Of a stretch of 14,478 nt of DNA, positions 6,110 to 12,906 are shown one piece after another. The notes beneath the pieces were generated by a model. It did not search any database. It was not told the origin of the DNA and was given only the letters and a program-made list of their open reading frames with translations. Made by a program: the position numbers and the translations under genes. Position 1 is the first letter of the stretch; the number at the start of each line of letters is the position of its first letter. Source of the stretch: DASUSF01 sp036375275 (GTDB lineage Bacteria > Pseudomonadota > Alphaproteobacteria > Geminicoccales > Geminicoccaceae); contig DASUSF010000331.1 of the NCBI GenBank assembly GCA_036375275.1, positions 1 to 14,478 of the forward strand, read 5' to 3'.

Positions 6110-8347
6110 ATGGACGCGGCGCAACCGGCGCCGGCGCGTCCTCTGCCGGAGGCCGAGGCTGCGCCCGAGCCTGCGCGCCCGCCGCGCCGTCCGGTCATGC
6201 GGCAGTACGAGCTGGTCGAGAAGGTCAAGGCCTACGACCCGACCGCCGACGAGGATCTGCTCAATCGCGCCTACGTCTACGCCATGAAGGCGCACGGCGC
6301 GCAGGTCAGGGCGTCGGGTGATCCCTATTTCTCCCACCCGGTCGAGGTCGCGGGTCTGCTCGCCGGCCTCAAGCTCGACAGCGCCTCGATCGCGACCGGG
6401 CTGCTGCACGACACCATCGAGGACACCGGCGCGACGGTCGAGGAGCTGGAAAGGCTGTTCGGCGGCGAGATCGCCCGGCTGGTCGACGGCGTGACCAAGC
6501 TCAACAAGCTCGAGCTGCAGTCGGCGCACACCGAGCAGGCCGAGAACTTCAGGAAGCTGCTCCTCGCGATGAGCGAGGACATCCGCGTGCTCCTGGTCAA
6601 GCTCGCCGACCGACTGCACAACATGCGCACCCTGCACTTCATAGGCAGCGAGGAGAAGCGCCGGCGGATCGCCAACGAGACGGTCGAGATCTACGCCCCG
6701 CTGGCCGAGCGCATCGGCATGCAGGCGCTCAAGGACGAGCTCGAGGACCGGGCCTTCGAGGCCCTCCAGTCCGAGGCGCGCGAGGCGATCCTCAACCGCC
6801 TGAAGCGGCTGCGCAAGCACGACAGCAACCTGATCGAGCGCATCGTCTCGGAGCTCCACGACACGCTGATCGGCGCCGGCATCGAATCCCGGATCAGTGG
6901 CCGCGAGAAGACGCCGGTCTCGATCTGGCGCAAGATGAAGCGCAAGAACATCAGCTTCGAGCAGCTCTCCGACATCATGGCCTTCCGGATCACGGTCGAT
7001 TCCGTGCCCAGCTGCTATGCCGCCCTCGGCGTGATCCACGGCAAGTACGCGATGGTGCCGGAGCGCTTCAAGGACTTCATCAGCACGCCCAAGCCCAACG
7101 GCTACCGCTCGCTGCACACCACCATCATCGGCCCCGAGCGGCGGCGGATCGAGGTTCAGATCCGCACCGCCGAGATGCACCAGATCGCCGAGCTCGGCGT
7201 GGCGGCCCACTGGGCCTACAAGCAGCGCCGGCCCGCCGTCACCAACGGCCGGCAGTACCGCTGGATCCGCGGCCTGCTCGAGATCCTGGAGCATGCGGCC
7301 GGGCCGGAGGAGTTCCTCGAGCACACCAAGCTCGAGATGTTCCAGGACCACGTGTTCTGCTTCACGCCGCGCGGCGACCTGATCGAGATGCCGCGCGGCG
7401 CGACCCCGGTCGACTTCGCCTACGCGGTCCATTCCGAGGTCGGCGACACGTGCGTCGGCGCCAAGGTCAACGGCCGGCTCGTGCCACTCCGCACCCGGTT
7501 GAACCACGGCGATCAGGTCGAGATCATCACCGCCCGGGCGAGCGCGCCGTCGCCCGCGTGGGAGCGCTTCGTCGTCACCGGCAAGGCGCGCTCGCGCATC
7601 CGCCGGTACATCCGGACCCAGCAGCGCAACGACTTCATCGCCCATGGTCGCGAGCAGCTCCAGCGCGCCGGCCAGAAGGTCAAGGTCGCGGTCACCGACC
7701 GGCGCCTCGACGAGGTGCTGAAGGAAGTGCGCCAGAAGAGCGTCGACGACCTGCTCGCCGCCGTCGGCGAGGGCGCGCTGAGCGCGCGGGTGGTCGTCGA
7801 GGCGCTGCGCGGCCCTGCCGGCCCCACGCTCACGGAATCGCCGCCGGACAAGGTGATCCCGCTGCGGCGGCCGCGCCTGCCGTCCGCGGCGACCGCCGAC
7901 GGCTACCGGATCCAGGGGCTGCTGCCCGGGATCGCGGTGCAGCTCGCGGGCTGCTGCCACCCCGTGCCGGGCGACCAGATCGTCGGCGTGGTGCGCACCG
8001 GGCGCGGCGTCACCGTGCACCGCGGCGACTGCCGCGCGCTGATGCGCCGGCCGGCCCAGTCCGACCGCTTTCTCGACCTCGGATGGGTGGACGGCGCGCC
8101 GGACAAGAAGGCGATCGGCCGGATCCAGGTGATGAGCATCAACCAGCCCGGCAGCCTCGGCTCGCTCAGCACGGTGATCGGCAAGCAGGGCGGCAACATC
8201 ACCGACGTCCGCTTCAGCAGCCGCTCGCGCGACGTGGTCGAGATCGTGCTCGACATCGAGGTCGACGACGTCGAGCATCTCGAGCGCATCCAGGCGAGTC
8301 TCCGCGCCAACCCGGTCGTGACCTCGGTCGAGCGGGCGCAGGGATGA
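6110..8347 (+). CDS. rsh: Bifunctional (p)ppGpp synthetase/hydrolase, Rsh (RelA/SpoT)
   Basis: This enzyme makes and degrades the alarmone (p)ppGpp. From the ATG at 6110 it has 745 residues. An HD hydrolase domain includes LLHDTIEDT (H100, D101, with E105-D106) and VKLADRLHNMRTL. The synthetase domain follows, with GREKTPVSIWRKM (from G264) and STPKPNGYRSLHTT. Then come a TGS domain (about 410–475), a CCHPVPGD segment (C615, C616, H617) and a C-terminal ACT domain (about 670–740). Both catalytic domains look intact, and the R-x-K motif in the synthetase fits the bifunctional class. The first 29 residues are Ala/Pro-rich; M30 (ATG at 6197, MRQYELVEK) matches the usual alphaproteobacterial start and is a real alternative, but neither start has a strong Shine-Dalgarno. 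The stop overlaps the pyrE start. Confidence 0.96.
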   Translation: MDAAQPAPARPLPEAEAAPEPARPPRRPVMRQYELVEKVKAYDPTADEDLLNRAYVYAMKAHGAQVRASGDPYFSHPVEVAGLLAGLKLDSASIATGLLHDTIEDTGATVEELERLFGGEIARLVDGVTKLNKLELQSAHTEQAENFRKLLLAMSEDIRVLLVKLADRLHNMRTLHFIGSEEKRRRIANETVEIYAPLAERIGMQALKDELEDRAFEALQSEAREAILNRLKRLRKHDSNLIERIVSELHDTLIGAGIESRISGREKTPVSIWRKMKRKNISFEQLSDIMAFRITVDSVPSCYAALGVIHGKYAMVPERFKDFISTPKPNGYRSLHTTIIGPERRRIEVQIRTAEMHQIAELGVAAHWAYKQRRPAVTNGRQYRWIRGLLEILEHAAGPEEFLEHTKLEMFQDHVFCFTPRGDLIEMPRGATPVDFAYAVHSEVGDTCVGAKVNGRLVPLRTRLNHGDQVEIITARASAPSPAWERFVVTGKARSRIRRYIRTQQRNDFIAHGREQLQRAGQKVKVAVTDRRLDEVLKEVRQKSVDDLLAAVGEGALSARVVVEALRGPAGPTLTESPPDKVIPLRRPRLPSAATADGYRIQGLLPGIAVQLAGCCHPVPGDQIVGVVRTGRGVTVHRGDCRALMRRPAQSDRFLDLGWVDGAPDKKAIGRIQVMSINQPGSLGSLSTVIGKQGGNITDVRFSSRSRDVVEIVLDIEVDDVEHLERIQASLRANPVVTSVERAQG

Positions 8348-8958
8348 GCCATGAGCCGAGGCCGCTCGAGGAGGGTGCGGTGCTCGATCTCATGCGGGTC
8401 AGCGGGGCCCTGCTGGAGGGGCATTTCCTCCTGACCTCGGGCCTGCACAGCCCGGTCTATCTGCAGTGCGCGCGGCTGCTGATGGAGCCGGGCCGGGCGG
8501 CTCGGGTGGTCGAGGGGCTGCGCGCGAAGCTGCTCGCGCGGGGCCTGCTCGCGGGGCTGGACGTCGTGCTCGCCCCGGCGATGGGCGGCATCATCGTCGG
8601 CTACGAGCTGGCGCGTCAGGCGGGTCTGCTGTCGCTGTTCGCCGAGCGACAGGACGGCCGCTTCACGCTCCGTCGCGGCTTCGCGCTCGCCCCGGCCGCG
8701 AAGGTCCTGATCGCCGAGGACATCGTAACCACCGGCCTTTCGACCCGCGAGTGCATCGCCTGCGCCCGCGATGCGGGAGGCGACGTGGTCGCGGCCGCCT
8801 GCCTGGTCGACCGGAGCGGCGGCCAGGCGGACGTCGGCGTGCCGCTGGTCGCGCTCGCCACCCTCGAGCTGCCGACGTATCCTGCCGACGATCTCCCGCG
8901 GGAGTTGAGAGCGCTGCCCGCGGTAAAACCCGGGTCGCGATCCGGCCTTGCGTCTTAA
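8344..8958 (+). CDS. pyrE: Orotate phosphoribosyltransferase
   Basis: PyrE joins orotate and PRPP to give OMP in de novo pyrimidine synthesis. The 204 residues include SGALLEGHFLLTSGLHSP near the N-terminus, APAMGGIIVGYELAR, FAERQDGRFTLRRGF and the PRPP loop VLIAEDIVTTGLST. Its style is the Thermus/alphaproteobacterial PyrE rather than that of E. coli. The ATG overlaps the rsh stop in ATGA, so translation is probably coupled. A second possible start is the in-frame GTG at 8380, which has GAGGAGGG (8368–8375) just upstream and would give a protein of 192 residues beginning close to the conserved core. The longer form is preferred for its similarity to related proteins, but both may be used. 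Confidence 0.95.
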   Translation: MSHEPRPLEEGAVLDLMRVSGALLEGHFLLTSGLHSPVYLQCARLLMEPGRAARVVEGLRAKLLARGLLAGLDVVLAPAMGGIIVGYELARQAGLLSLFAERQDGRFTLRRGFALAPAAKVLIAEDIVTTGLSTRECIACARDAGGDVVAAACLVDRSGGQADVGVPLVALATLELPTYPADDLPRELRALPAVKPGSRSGLAS

Positions 8959-9016
8959 AACACTGCACTGGAAGGCATACCTTTGTTAATGACCGGCCGT
9001 CATAGTCGGAATCGCC

Positions 9017-9652
9017 GTGTTTCGTCGTCGCATCCCCATGCCGCCCTGGAAGCGGCTCCGCAGCTGGTTCTGGCCGCACATCGGCTGGGGGCGGGCGTTC
9101 ACGTACGTGGTCAAGCGGGTCAAGCGCCTGCCGGGCTCGCCCCACAGCATCGCGGCCGGCCTCGCTGCCGGGGTGATGGTGTCGTTCACCCCCTTCTTTC
9201 CGCACCTCGCCACCGCCGCCCTGCTCGCCATGCTGATCCGCGGCAACGTCGTGGCGGCCTGGGTCGGGACCCTGTTCGGCAATCCGTCGACGTTCCCGCT
9301 GATCTGGCTGGCCGCCTACAACCTCGGCCTGATCATCATGGGCCATCCGCCGGTCTCGGAACCACAGTTCCACGTCGAGAGCCAGCTCACCAGCCTGCCG
9401 GAGCCGTTCACCCTGGAATGGGTCAACGGCTGGATCGAGCGGACGGCGGACTGGGCCAAGTCCAAGTTCGTCCCGATGGCGCTCGGCGGCGTGCCGCTCG
9501 GCCTCGTCGCCGGCCTGGTCTGCTACCTGCCGCTGGTCAAGGTGATCGGGGCGTTTCAGGAGGCGCGCCGCCGCCGCACGGCCGGCGGCACCCGCGATCC
9601 TCGCGGCATCCCGCTCAAGACCGCCCGCCCGACCCGCATCGAGACCACCTGA
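9017..9652 (+). CDS. DUF2062 membrane protein
   Basis: This 211-residue protein has a basic N-terminus (MFRRRIPMPPWKRLRSW). A hydrophobic block at about 44–108 should form two or three membrane helices, holding the DUF2062 pattern SPHSIAAGLAAGVMVSFTPF and GNPSTFPLIW. A further helix lies at about 155–178, and an Arg-rich cytoplasmic tail follows. The start is GTG at 9017, chosen because it opens the normal N-terminus. It lies 58 bp after pyrE and 43 bp before acpS. DUF2062 proteins recur in this cluster in Alphaproteobacteria but have no assigned biochemical function. It probably sits in the inner membrane. Confidence 0.88.
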   Translation: MFRRRIPMPPWKRLRSWFWPHIGWGRAFTYVVKRVKRLPGSPHSIAAGLAAGVMVSFTPFFPHLATAALLAMLIRGNVVAAWVGTLFGNPSTFPLIWLAAYNLGLIIMGHPPVSEPQFHVESQLTSLPEPFTLEWVNGWIERTADWAKSKFVPMALGGVPLGLVAGLVCYLPLVKVIGAFQEARRRRTAGGTRDPRGIPLKTARPTRIETT

Positions 9653-9695
9653 GCGGCGCCGGCGCCGGGCTCCGGTGCCGGTCGCCGCGCCTCGG

Positions 9696-10106
9696 ATGAT
9701 CCTCGGTATCGGCAGCGATCTGATCGACATCCGCCGGATCGAGCGCACGCTCGAGCGGTTCGGCGAGCGCTTCACCATGCGCTGCTTCACGGAGGTCGAG
9801 CGCGCGCGCGCCGAGCGGCGCGCCAACCCCGCCGCGACCTATGCCAAGCGCTACGCCGCCAAGGAGGCGTGCTCGAAGGCGCTGGGCACGGGCTTCCGGC
9901 AGGGTGTCTTCTGGCGCGACATCGGGGTCGTCAACCGCCCGTCGGGGCAGCCGACGCTCGCGCTCAGCGGGGGCGCCGCCCGACGCCTCGAAGCGATGAT
10001 CCCGGCCGGCATGGTGGCGAAGATCGACCTCACCCTGACCGACGAGCCCCCGCTCGGCCAGGCGCTGGTGATCATCACCGCGGTGCCGCGCGGCGAACGC
10101 GCGTGA
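9696..10106 (+). CDS. acpS: Holo-[acyl-carrier-protein] synthase
   Basis: AcpS moves 4'-phosphopantetheine from CoA to the acyl carrier protein, activating it for fatty acid synthesis. From the ATG at 9696 the 136 residues start MILGIGSDLIDIRRIE, with the Mg2+ ligand D8. They contain KRYAAKEACSKALGTG with E57, both invariant in the family. The frame is open seven codons further to a GTG at 9675, but the family normally begins M-I-x-G-I-G. No good Shine-Dalgarno is visible, and the upstream gap is very GC-rich, with a GGCGCCGGCGCC palindrome at 9655–9666. In related genomes pdxJ usually stands directly before acpS; here it is absent. Confidence 0.96.
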   Translation: MILGIGSDLIDIRRIERTLERFGERFTMRCFTEVERARAERRANPAATYAKRYAAKEACSKALGTGFRQGVFWRDIGVVNRPSGQPTLALSGGAARRLEAMIPAGMVAKIDLTLTDEPPLGQALVIITAVPRGERA

Positions 10107-10118
10107 AGGCGGCTTCAC

Positions 10119-10147
10119 TTTACCTCGGTGGGCGGCTTGGCTAGTGT
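10119..10147 (+). promoter_or_regulatory. Weak candidate promoter before lepB
   Basis: In the 77-bp acpS–lepB gap, TTTACC (10119–10124) and TAGTGT (10142–10147) stand 17 nt apart, matching four and three of six consensus positions. It could drive the lepB–rnc–era unit. No other promoter-like pair is seen in the gap. Confidence 0.22.
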
Positions 10148-10183
10148 CGGGCGCGCCCGGGCAGACCAGCGGGCATCCAGCAA

Positions 10184-10993
10184 ATGAGCGGCAGCGTCCC
10201 TCCCATGGCGACCAGCGGTGAGCGCGTGAAGGCGGTGAAGAAGCAGGCTGCGGTGCCGCGCAGTAAGTCCAAGAACGCCTGGGAGACCGTGCGCACGCTG
10301 GTGTACGCGGTGCTGATCGCGCTCGGCGTGCGCACCTTCTTCTACGAGCCGTTCAACATCCCGTCCGGGTCGATGAAGCCGACGCTGCTGGTCGGCGACT
10401 ACCTGTTCGTGTCCAAGTTCGCCTACGGCTACAGCAAGCATTCCTTCCCGTTCAGCCTGCCCCTGTTCGACGGTCGGATTTTCGCCGATCTGCCGGAGCG
10501 GGGCGACGTCGCGGTGTTCAAGCTGCCGTCCGACAATCGCACCGACTACATCAAGCGGATCATCGGGCTGCCGGGCGACCGCATCCAGGTGCGCGGCGGG
10601 GTCCTGTACGTCAACGGCGAGTCGGCCGAGCGCACCCGGCTCGAGGACTTCTACGACGACGACGGCACCAGCAGCGGGCGCATGACCCGCTATCGCGAGA
10701 TCCTTCCGGGGGACGCGGGGCCGAGCCACGCGGTCCTCGACCTCGTGCCGCGCGGCTCGCTCGACAACACGCGGGTCTACGAGGTTCCCGAAGGCCATGT
10801 CTTCGCCATGGGCGACAACCGCGACAACTCGCTCGACAGCCGGGTCGACAACGTCGGCTTCATCCCACTCGAGAACCTGATCGGGCGGGCCGAGATCATT
10901 TTCTTCTCGACCAACGGCAGCGCGAACCTCTGGGAGATCTGGAACTGGCCTCTGGCGATCCGCTTCCAGCGCCTGTTCAAGCTGATCGAGTGA
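10184..10993 (+). CDS. lepB: Signal peptidase I
   Basis: LepB removes signal peptides from exported proteins at the outer face of the inner membrane. The 269 residues have a basic cytoplasmic N-terminus of about 30 residues, one membrane helix (about 32–50) and the Ser/Lys catalytic dyad. The nucleophile is Ser63 in PSGSMKPTLL and the general base is Lys124 in DYIKRIIGLPGD. GDNRDNSLDSR near the C-terminus is the conserved box E. The ATG at 10184 is used; a second ATG at 10205 is in frame and neither has a clear Shine-Dalgarno. The stop overlaps the GTG start of rnc (GTGA). The single membrane helix is usual in Alphaproteobacteria, unlike the two of E. coli. Confidence 0.97.
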   Translation: MSGSVPPMATSGERVKAVKKQAAVPRSKSKNAWETVRTLVYAVLIALGVRTFFYEPFNIPSGSMKPTLLVGDYLFVSKFAYGYSKHSFPFSLPLFDGRIFADLPERGDVAVFKLPSDNRTDYIKRIIGLPGDRIQVRGGVLYVNGESAERTRLEDFYDDDGTSSGRMTRYREILPGDAGPSHAVLDLVPRGSLDNTRVYEVPEGHVFAMGDNRDNSLDSRVDNVGFIPLENLIGRAEIIFFSTNGSANLWEIWNWPLAIRFQRLFKLIE

Positions 10994-11730
10994 GGCGCGC
11001 CCCCCGCCGGGGCCGACCGCCCGCGGGGGAGGGGACGAGGCTTGCGCGCCTGGAGGAGCGGCTCGGTCATGCGTTCACCCGTCCGGCCCTGCTCGAGCAG
11101 GCGCTGACCCACGCGAGCGTCCAGGGGCGCGGCCGGAGCCGCCGGCGCCCCCTCAGCAACGAGCGGCTGGAGTTCCTGGGCGACCGGGTGCTCGGCCTCG
11201 CCGTCGCCGAGAGCCTGATGCGGCGCTTCCCCGACGACCCGGAGGGTGCGCTCTCGGCCCGGCACAGCGTGCTGGTCAGCGAGGTGACGCTCGCCCGGGT
11301 GGCGCGCGGGATCGACCTCGGGCCGGCGCTCGAGGTCGCTCCGGGGCAGACCAACCTCGACCGCGATGCGCCGGCGCTGCTCGCGAACGCGCTTGAAGCG
11401 GTGATCGCCGCGGTCTATCTGGATGCCGGCTGGCCCGCCGCGGCGGCCGTGGTCGGGCGCCTTCTCGAAGGGCAGATCGCAGCCGTGACGCTGCCGCCCA
11501 AGGACCCGAAGTCGATGCTCCAGGAGCGCCTCCAGGGCGAAGGCCTGCCGCTGCCGCGGTACGAGGTGGTCAAGGTCGAGGGGCCGGATCACGCCCCCTC
11601 GTTCGAGGTCCGGGCGTCGTTGCAGGGCACGGAGGTCTCGGCGTCGGCTGCCGCTCCCTCCAAGCGCGCCGCCGAGCAGGCGGCCGCGGCGCGGCTGATC
11701 GAGCGCCTGGACGGGCTGAACGGGCCATGA
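10990..11730 (+). CDS. rnc: Ribonuclease III
   Basis: RNase III cuts double-stranded RNA and processes rRNA precursors. The 246 residues comprise an endonuclease domain (about 18–155) with signature NERLEFLGD (57–65, E58, E61 and D65), E85, and E136 in LLANALEAVIAAVYLD. A double-stranded-RNA-binding domain follows (about 170–240), ending in SKRAAEQAAAARLIERL. The usual Asp three residues before E136, a metal ligand (D114 in E. coli), is Asn133 here (codon AAC at 11386–11388). The start is GTG at 10990, overlapping the lepB stop; the first 17 residues are Arg/Pro-rich, so a later start is conceivable, but no better-placed one is seen. The stop overlaps the era ATG, so lepB, rnc and era are probably translated in a coupled way. 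Confidence 0.96.
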   Translation: MRRAPRRGRPPAGEGTRLARLEERLGHAFTRPALLEQALTHASVQGRGRSRRRPLSNERLEFLGDRVLGLAVAESLMRRFPDDPEGALSARHSVLVSEVTLARVARGIDLGPALEVAPGQTNLDRDAPALLANALEAVIAAVYLDAGWPAAAAVVGRLLEGQIAAVTLPPKDPKSMLQERLQGEGLPLPRYEVVKVEGPDHAPSFEVRASLQGTEVSASAAAPSKRAAEQAAAARLIERLDGLNGP

Positions 11731-12662
11731 CCGGCGCGCCGGAGGCCGCCGCCGGCTCCGAGCCCCGCCGCGCCGGCTTCATCGCCCTGCTCGGCGCACC
11801 GAACGTCGGCAAGTCGACCCTGCTCAACCGTCTGGTCGGCACCAAGGTCTCGATCGTCTCGCGCAAGGTCCAGACCACGCGCCGCCGCATTCTCGGCATC
11901 ACGGTCCGGGGCCCCGCCCAGCTGATCTTCATCGACACGCCCGGGATCTTCGAGGCCCGGCCCAACCGGCCGCTCGAGCGGGCGATGGTGCGGGCGGCCT
12001 GGGCGGGCGCCGACGATGCCGACTTCCGGGTGCTGGTGGTCGATGCGCGCCGCGGACTGGACGCCAGCACCAGGCGGATCCTGGATGGCCTGGCCGAGCG
12101 CCCGAAGCCGACCCTCCTCGCGATCAACAAGCTGGATCTGGTCAGCCCGCCGACCACCCTGCCGTTGATCAAGGCGTTCGACGACACCGGCCTGTTCGAG
12201 CGGGTGTTCATCGTCTCGGCGCTGACCGGCGACGGGGTCGACGACCTGCTCGCGGCCCTTGCCGACCTGATGCCGGAAGGTCCCTGGCTGTACCCCGAGG
12301 ACCAGCTGTCCGACCTCTCGAACCGGGCGATGGCGGCCGAGATCACCCGCGAGAAGCTGTTCGAGCGGCTGCACGAGGAGCTGCCCTACAGCCTGACCGT
12401 CGAGACCGAGGGCTGGGCCGAGTCGCCGGACGGCAGGGAGATCCGGATCGATCAGACGATCTACGTCCAGCGCGCCACGCAGAAGGGTATCGTCCTCGGC
12501 AAGCAGGGCCGGCAGATCAAGGAGATCGGGCAGGCGGCGCGGGAAGAGCTGCAGGGCATGCTCGACGCCCGGGTCCACCTGTTCCTGTTCGTCAAGGTGC
12601 GCGAGCGCTGGCTGGACGATCCCGAGCGCTTTCAGGAGCTCGGCCTCGATCACCCCGGCTGA
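11727..12662 (+). CDS. era: GTPase Era
   Basis: Era is a GTPase that binds the 3' end of 16S rRNA and helps 30S maturation. The 311 residues hold the G1 loop GAPNVGKST (23–31), the switch I motif VQTTRRRI (about 48–55), G3 DTPG (70–73) and G4 NKLD (134–137). A C-terminal KH domain contains the segment GIVLGKQGRQIKEIG. It begins with the ATGA that ends rnc, the standard rnc–era arrangement that joins two rRNA maturation factors. The first 15 residues are an Ala/Pro/Glu-rich lead, slightly longer than in E. coli. It is followed by the structured 244-bp gap before recO. Confidence 0.98.
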   Translation: MTGAPEAAAGSEPRRAGFIALLGAPNVGKSTLLNRLVGTKVSIVSRKVQTTRRRILGITVRGPAQLIFIDTPGIFEARPNRPLERAMVRAAWAGADDADFRVLVVDARRGLDASTRRILDGLAERPKPTLLAINKLDLVSPPTTLPLIKAFDDTGLFERVFIVSALTGDGVDDLLAALADLMPEGPWLYPEDQLSDLSNRAMAAEITREKLFERLHEELPYSLTVETEGWAESPDGREIRIDQTIYVQRATQKGIVLGKQGRQIKEIGQAAREELQGMLDARVHLFLFVKVRERWLDDPERFQELGLDHPG

Positions 12663-12683
12663 ACCGAGGTCGTGGCGCGGGCC

Positions 12684-12716
12684 CCTCACCCCGTCCCTCT
12701 TCCCGGTGGGGAGAGG
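12684..12716 (+). repeat. Left REP-like unit with hairpin, downstream of era
   Basis: The 17-mer head is followed by a 9-bp stem, 12696–12704 with 12708–12716, containing one G·T pair and a 3-nt loop. It begins 21 bp after the era stop. No T tract follows, so intrinsic termination is doubtful, but it could stabilise the era mRNA end or attenuate read-through into recO. Confidence 0.65.
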
Positions 12717-12863
12717 CCGCACGTCGTTGCCGGGCGCCCGCACCGGGGGTGTCATCGTGGTTGGCGCCCGGTGGCGCGGCGGGTGAAGGCGAGACCGCAG
12801 CATTGAAGCTCCAGCTCGTAGGTGGTGCGGAGGGCGGGAAATCGGGGCTGGGCGATGAACATC

Positions 12864-12898
12864 TCCCTCTCCCTCGAGGGGAGAGGGACGGGGTGAGG
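12864..12898 (-). repeat. Right REP-like unit with perfect 10-bp hairpin, carrying recO ribosome-binding site
   Basis: TCCCTCTCCC (12864–12873) pairs perfectly with GGGAGAGGGA (12879–12888) around a 5-nt loop. The unit ends in GGGGTGAGG. Its last GAGG (12895–12898) lies 8 nt before the recO ATG at 12907, the best-placed Shine-Dalgarno there, so the repeat end probably serves as the recO translation start signal. Confidence 0.65.
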
Positions 12899-12906
12899 TT
12901 CGAGAC

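Larger units (their letters stand above)
12684..12898. repeat. Imperfect inverted-repeat element (REP pair/MITE-like) filling the era–recO gap
   Basis: The 244-bp gap (12663–12906) holds two copies, in opposite orientation, of the 17-mer CCTCACCCCGTCCCTCT (12684–12700, and complement at 12882–12898). Each copy leads inward into its own hairpin. Between them lie further dyads: CCGGGCGCC (12730–12738) with GGCGCCCGG (12763–12771), and CCGCA (12795–12799) with TGCGG (12826–12830). No coding potential is believable inside. The palindromes resemble the REP-like units common between genes in Proteobacteria. Two inward-facing units make it like a BIME or a small non-autonomous element. No target-site duplication was identified. 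Confidence 0.75.

Noticed and set aside
6053..8278. 741-codon open frame on the minus strand opposite rsh
   Set aside because: High GC makes long antisense frames common. The translation has no family likeness, is biased to Ala/Asp/Leu/Arg, and lies wholly over a well-supported enzyme gene.
8989..9003. ATGAC/GTCAT dyad before the DUF2062 gene
   Set aside because: The arms are only 5 bp around a 5-nt centre and no matching promoter could be placed.
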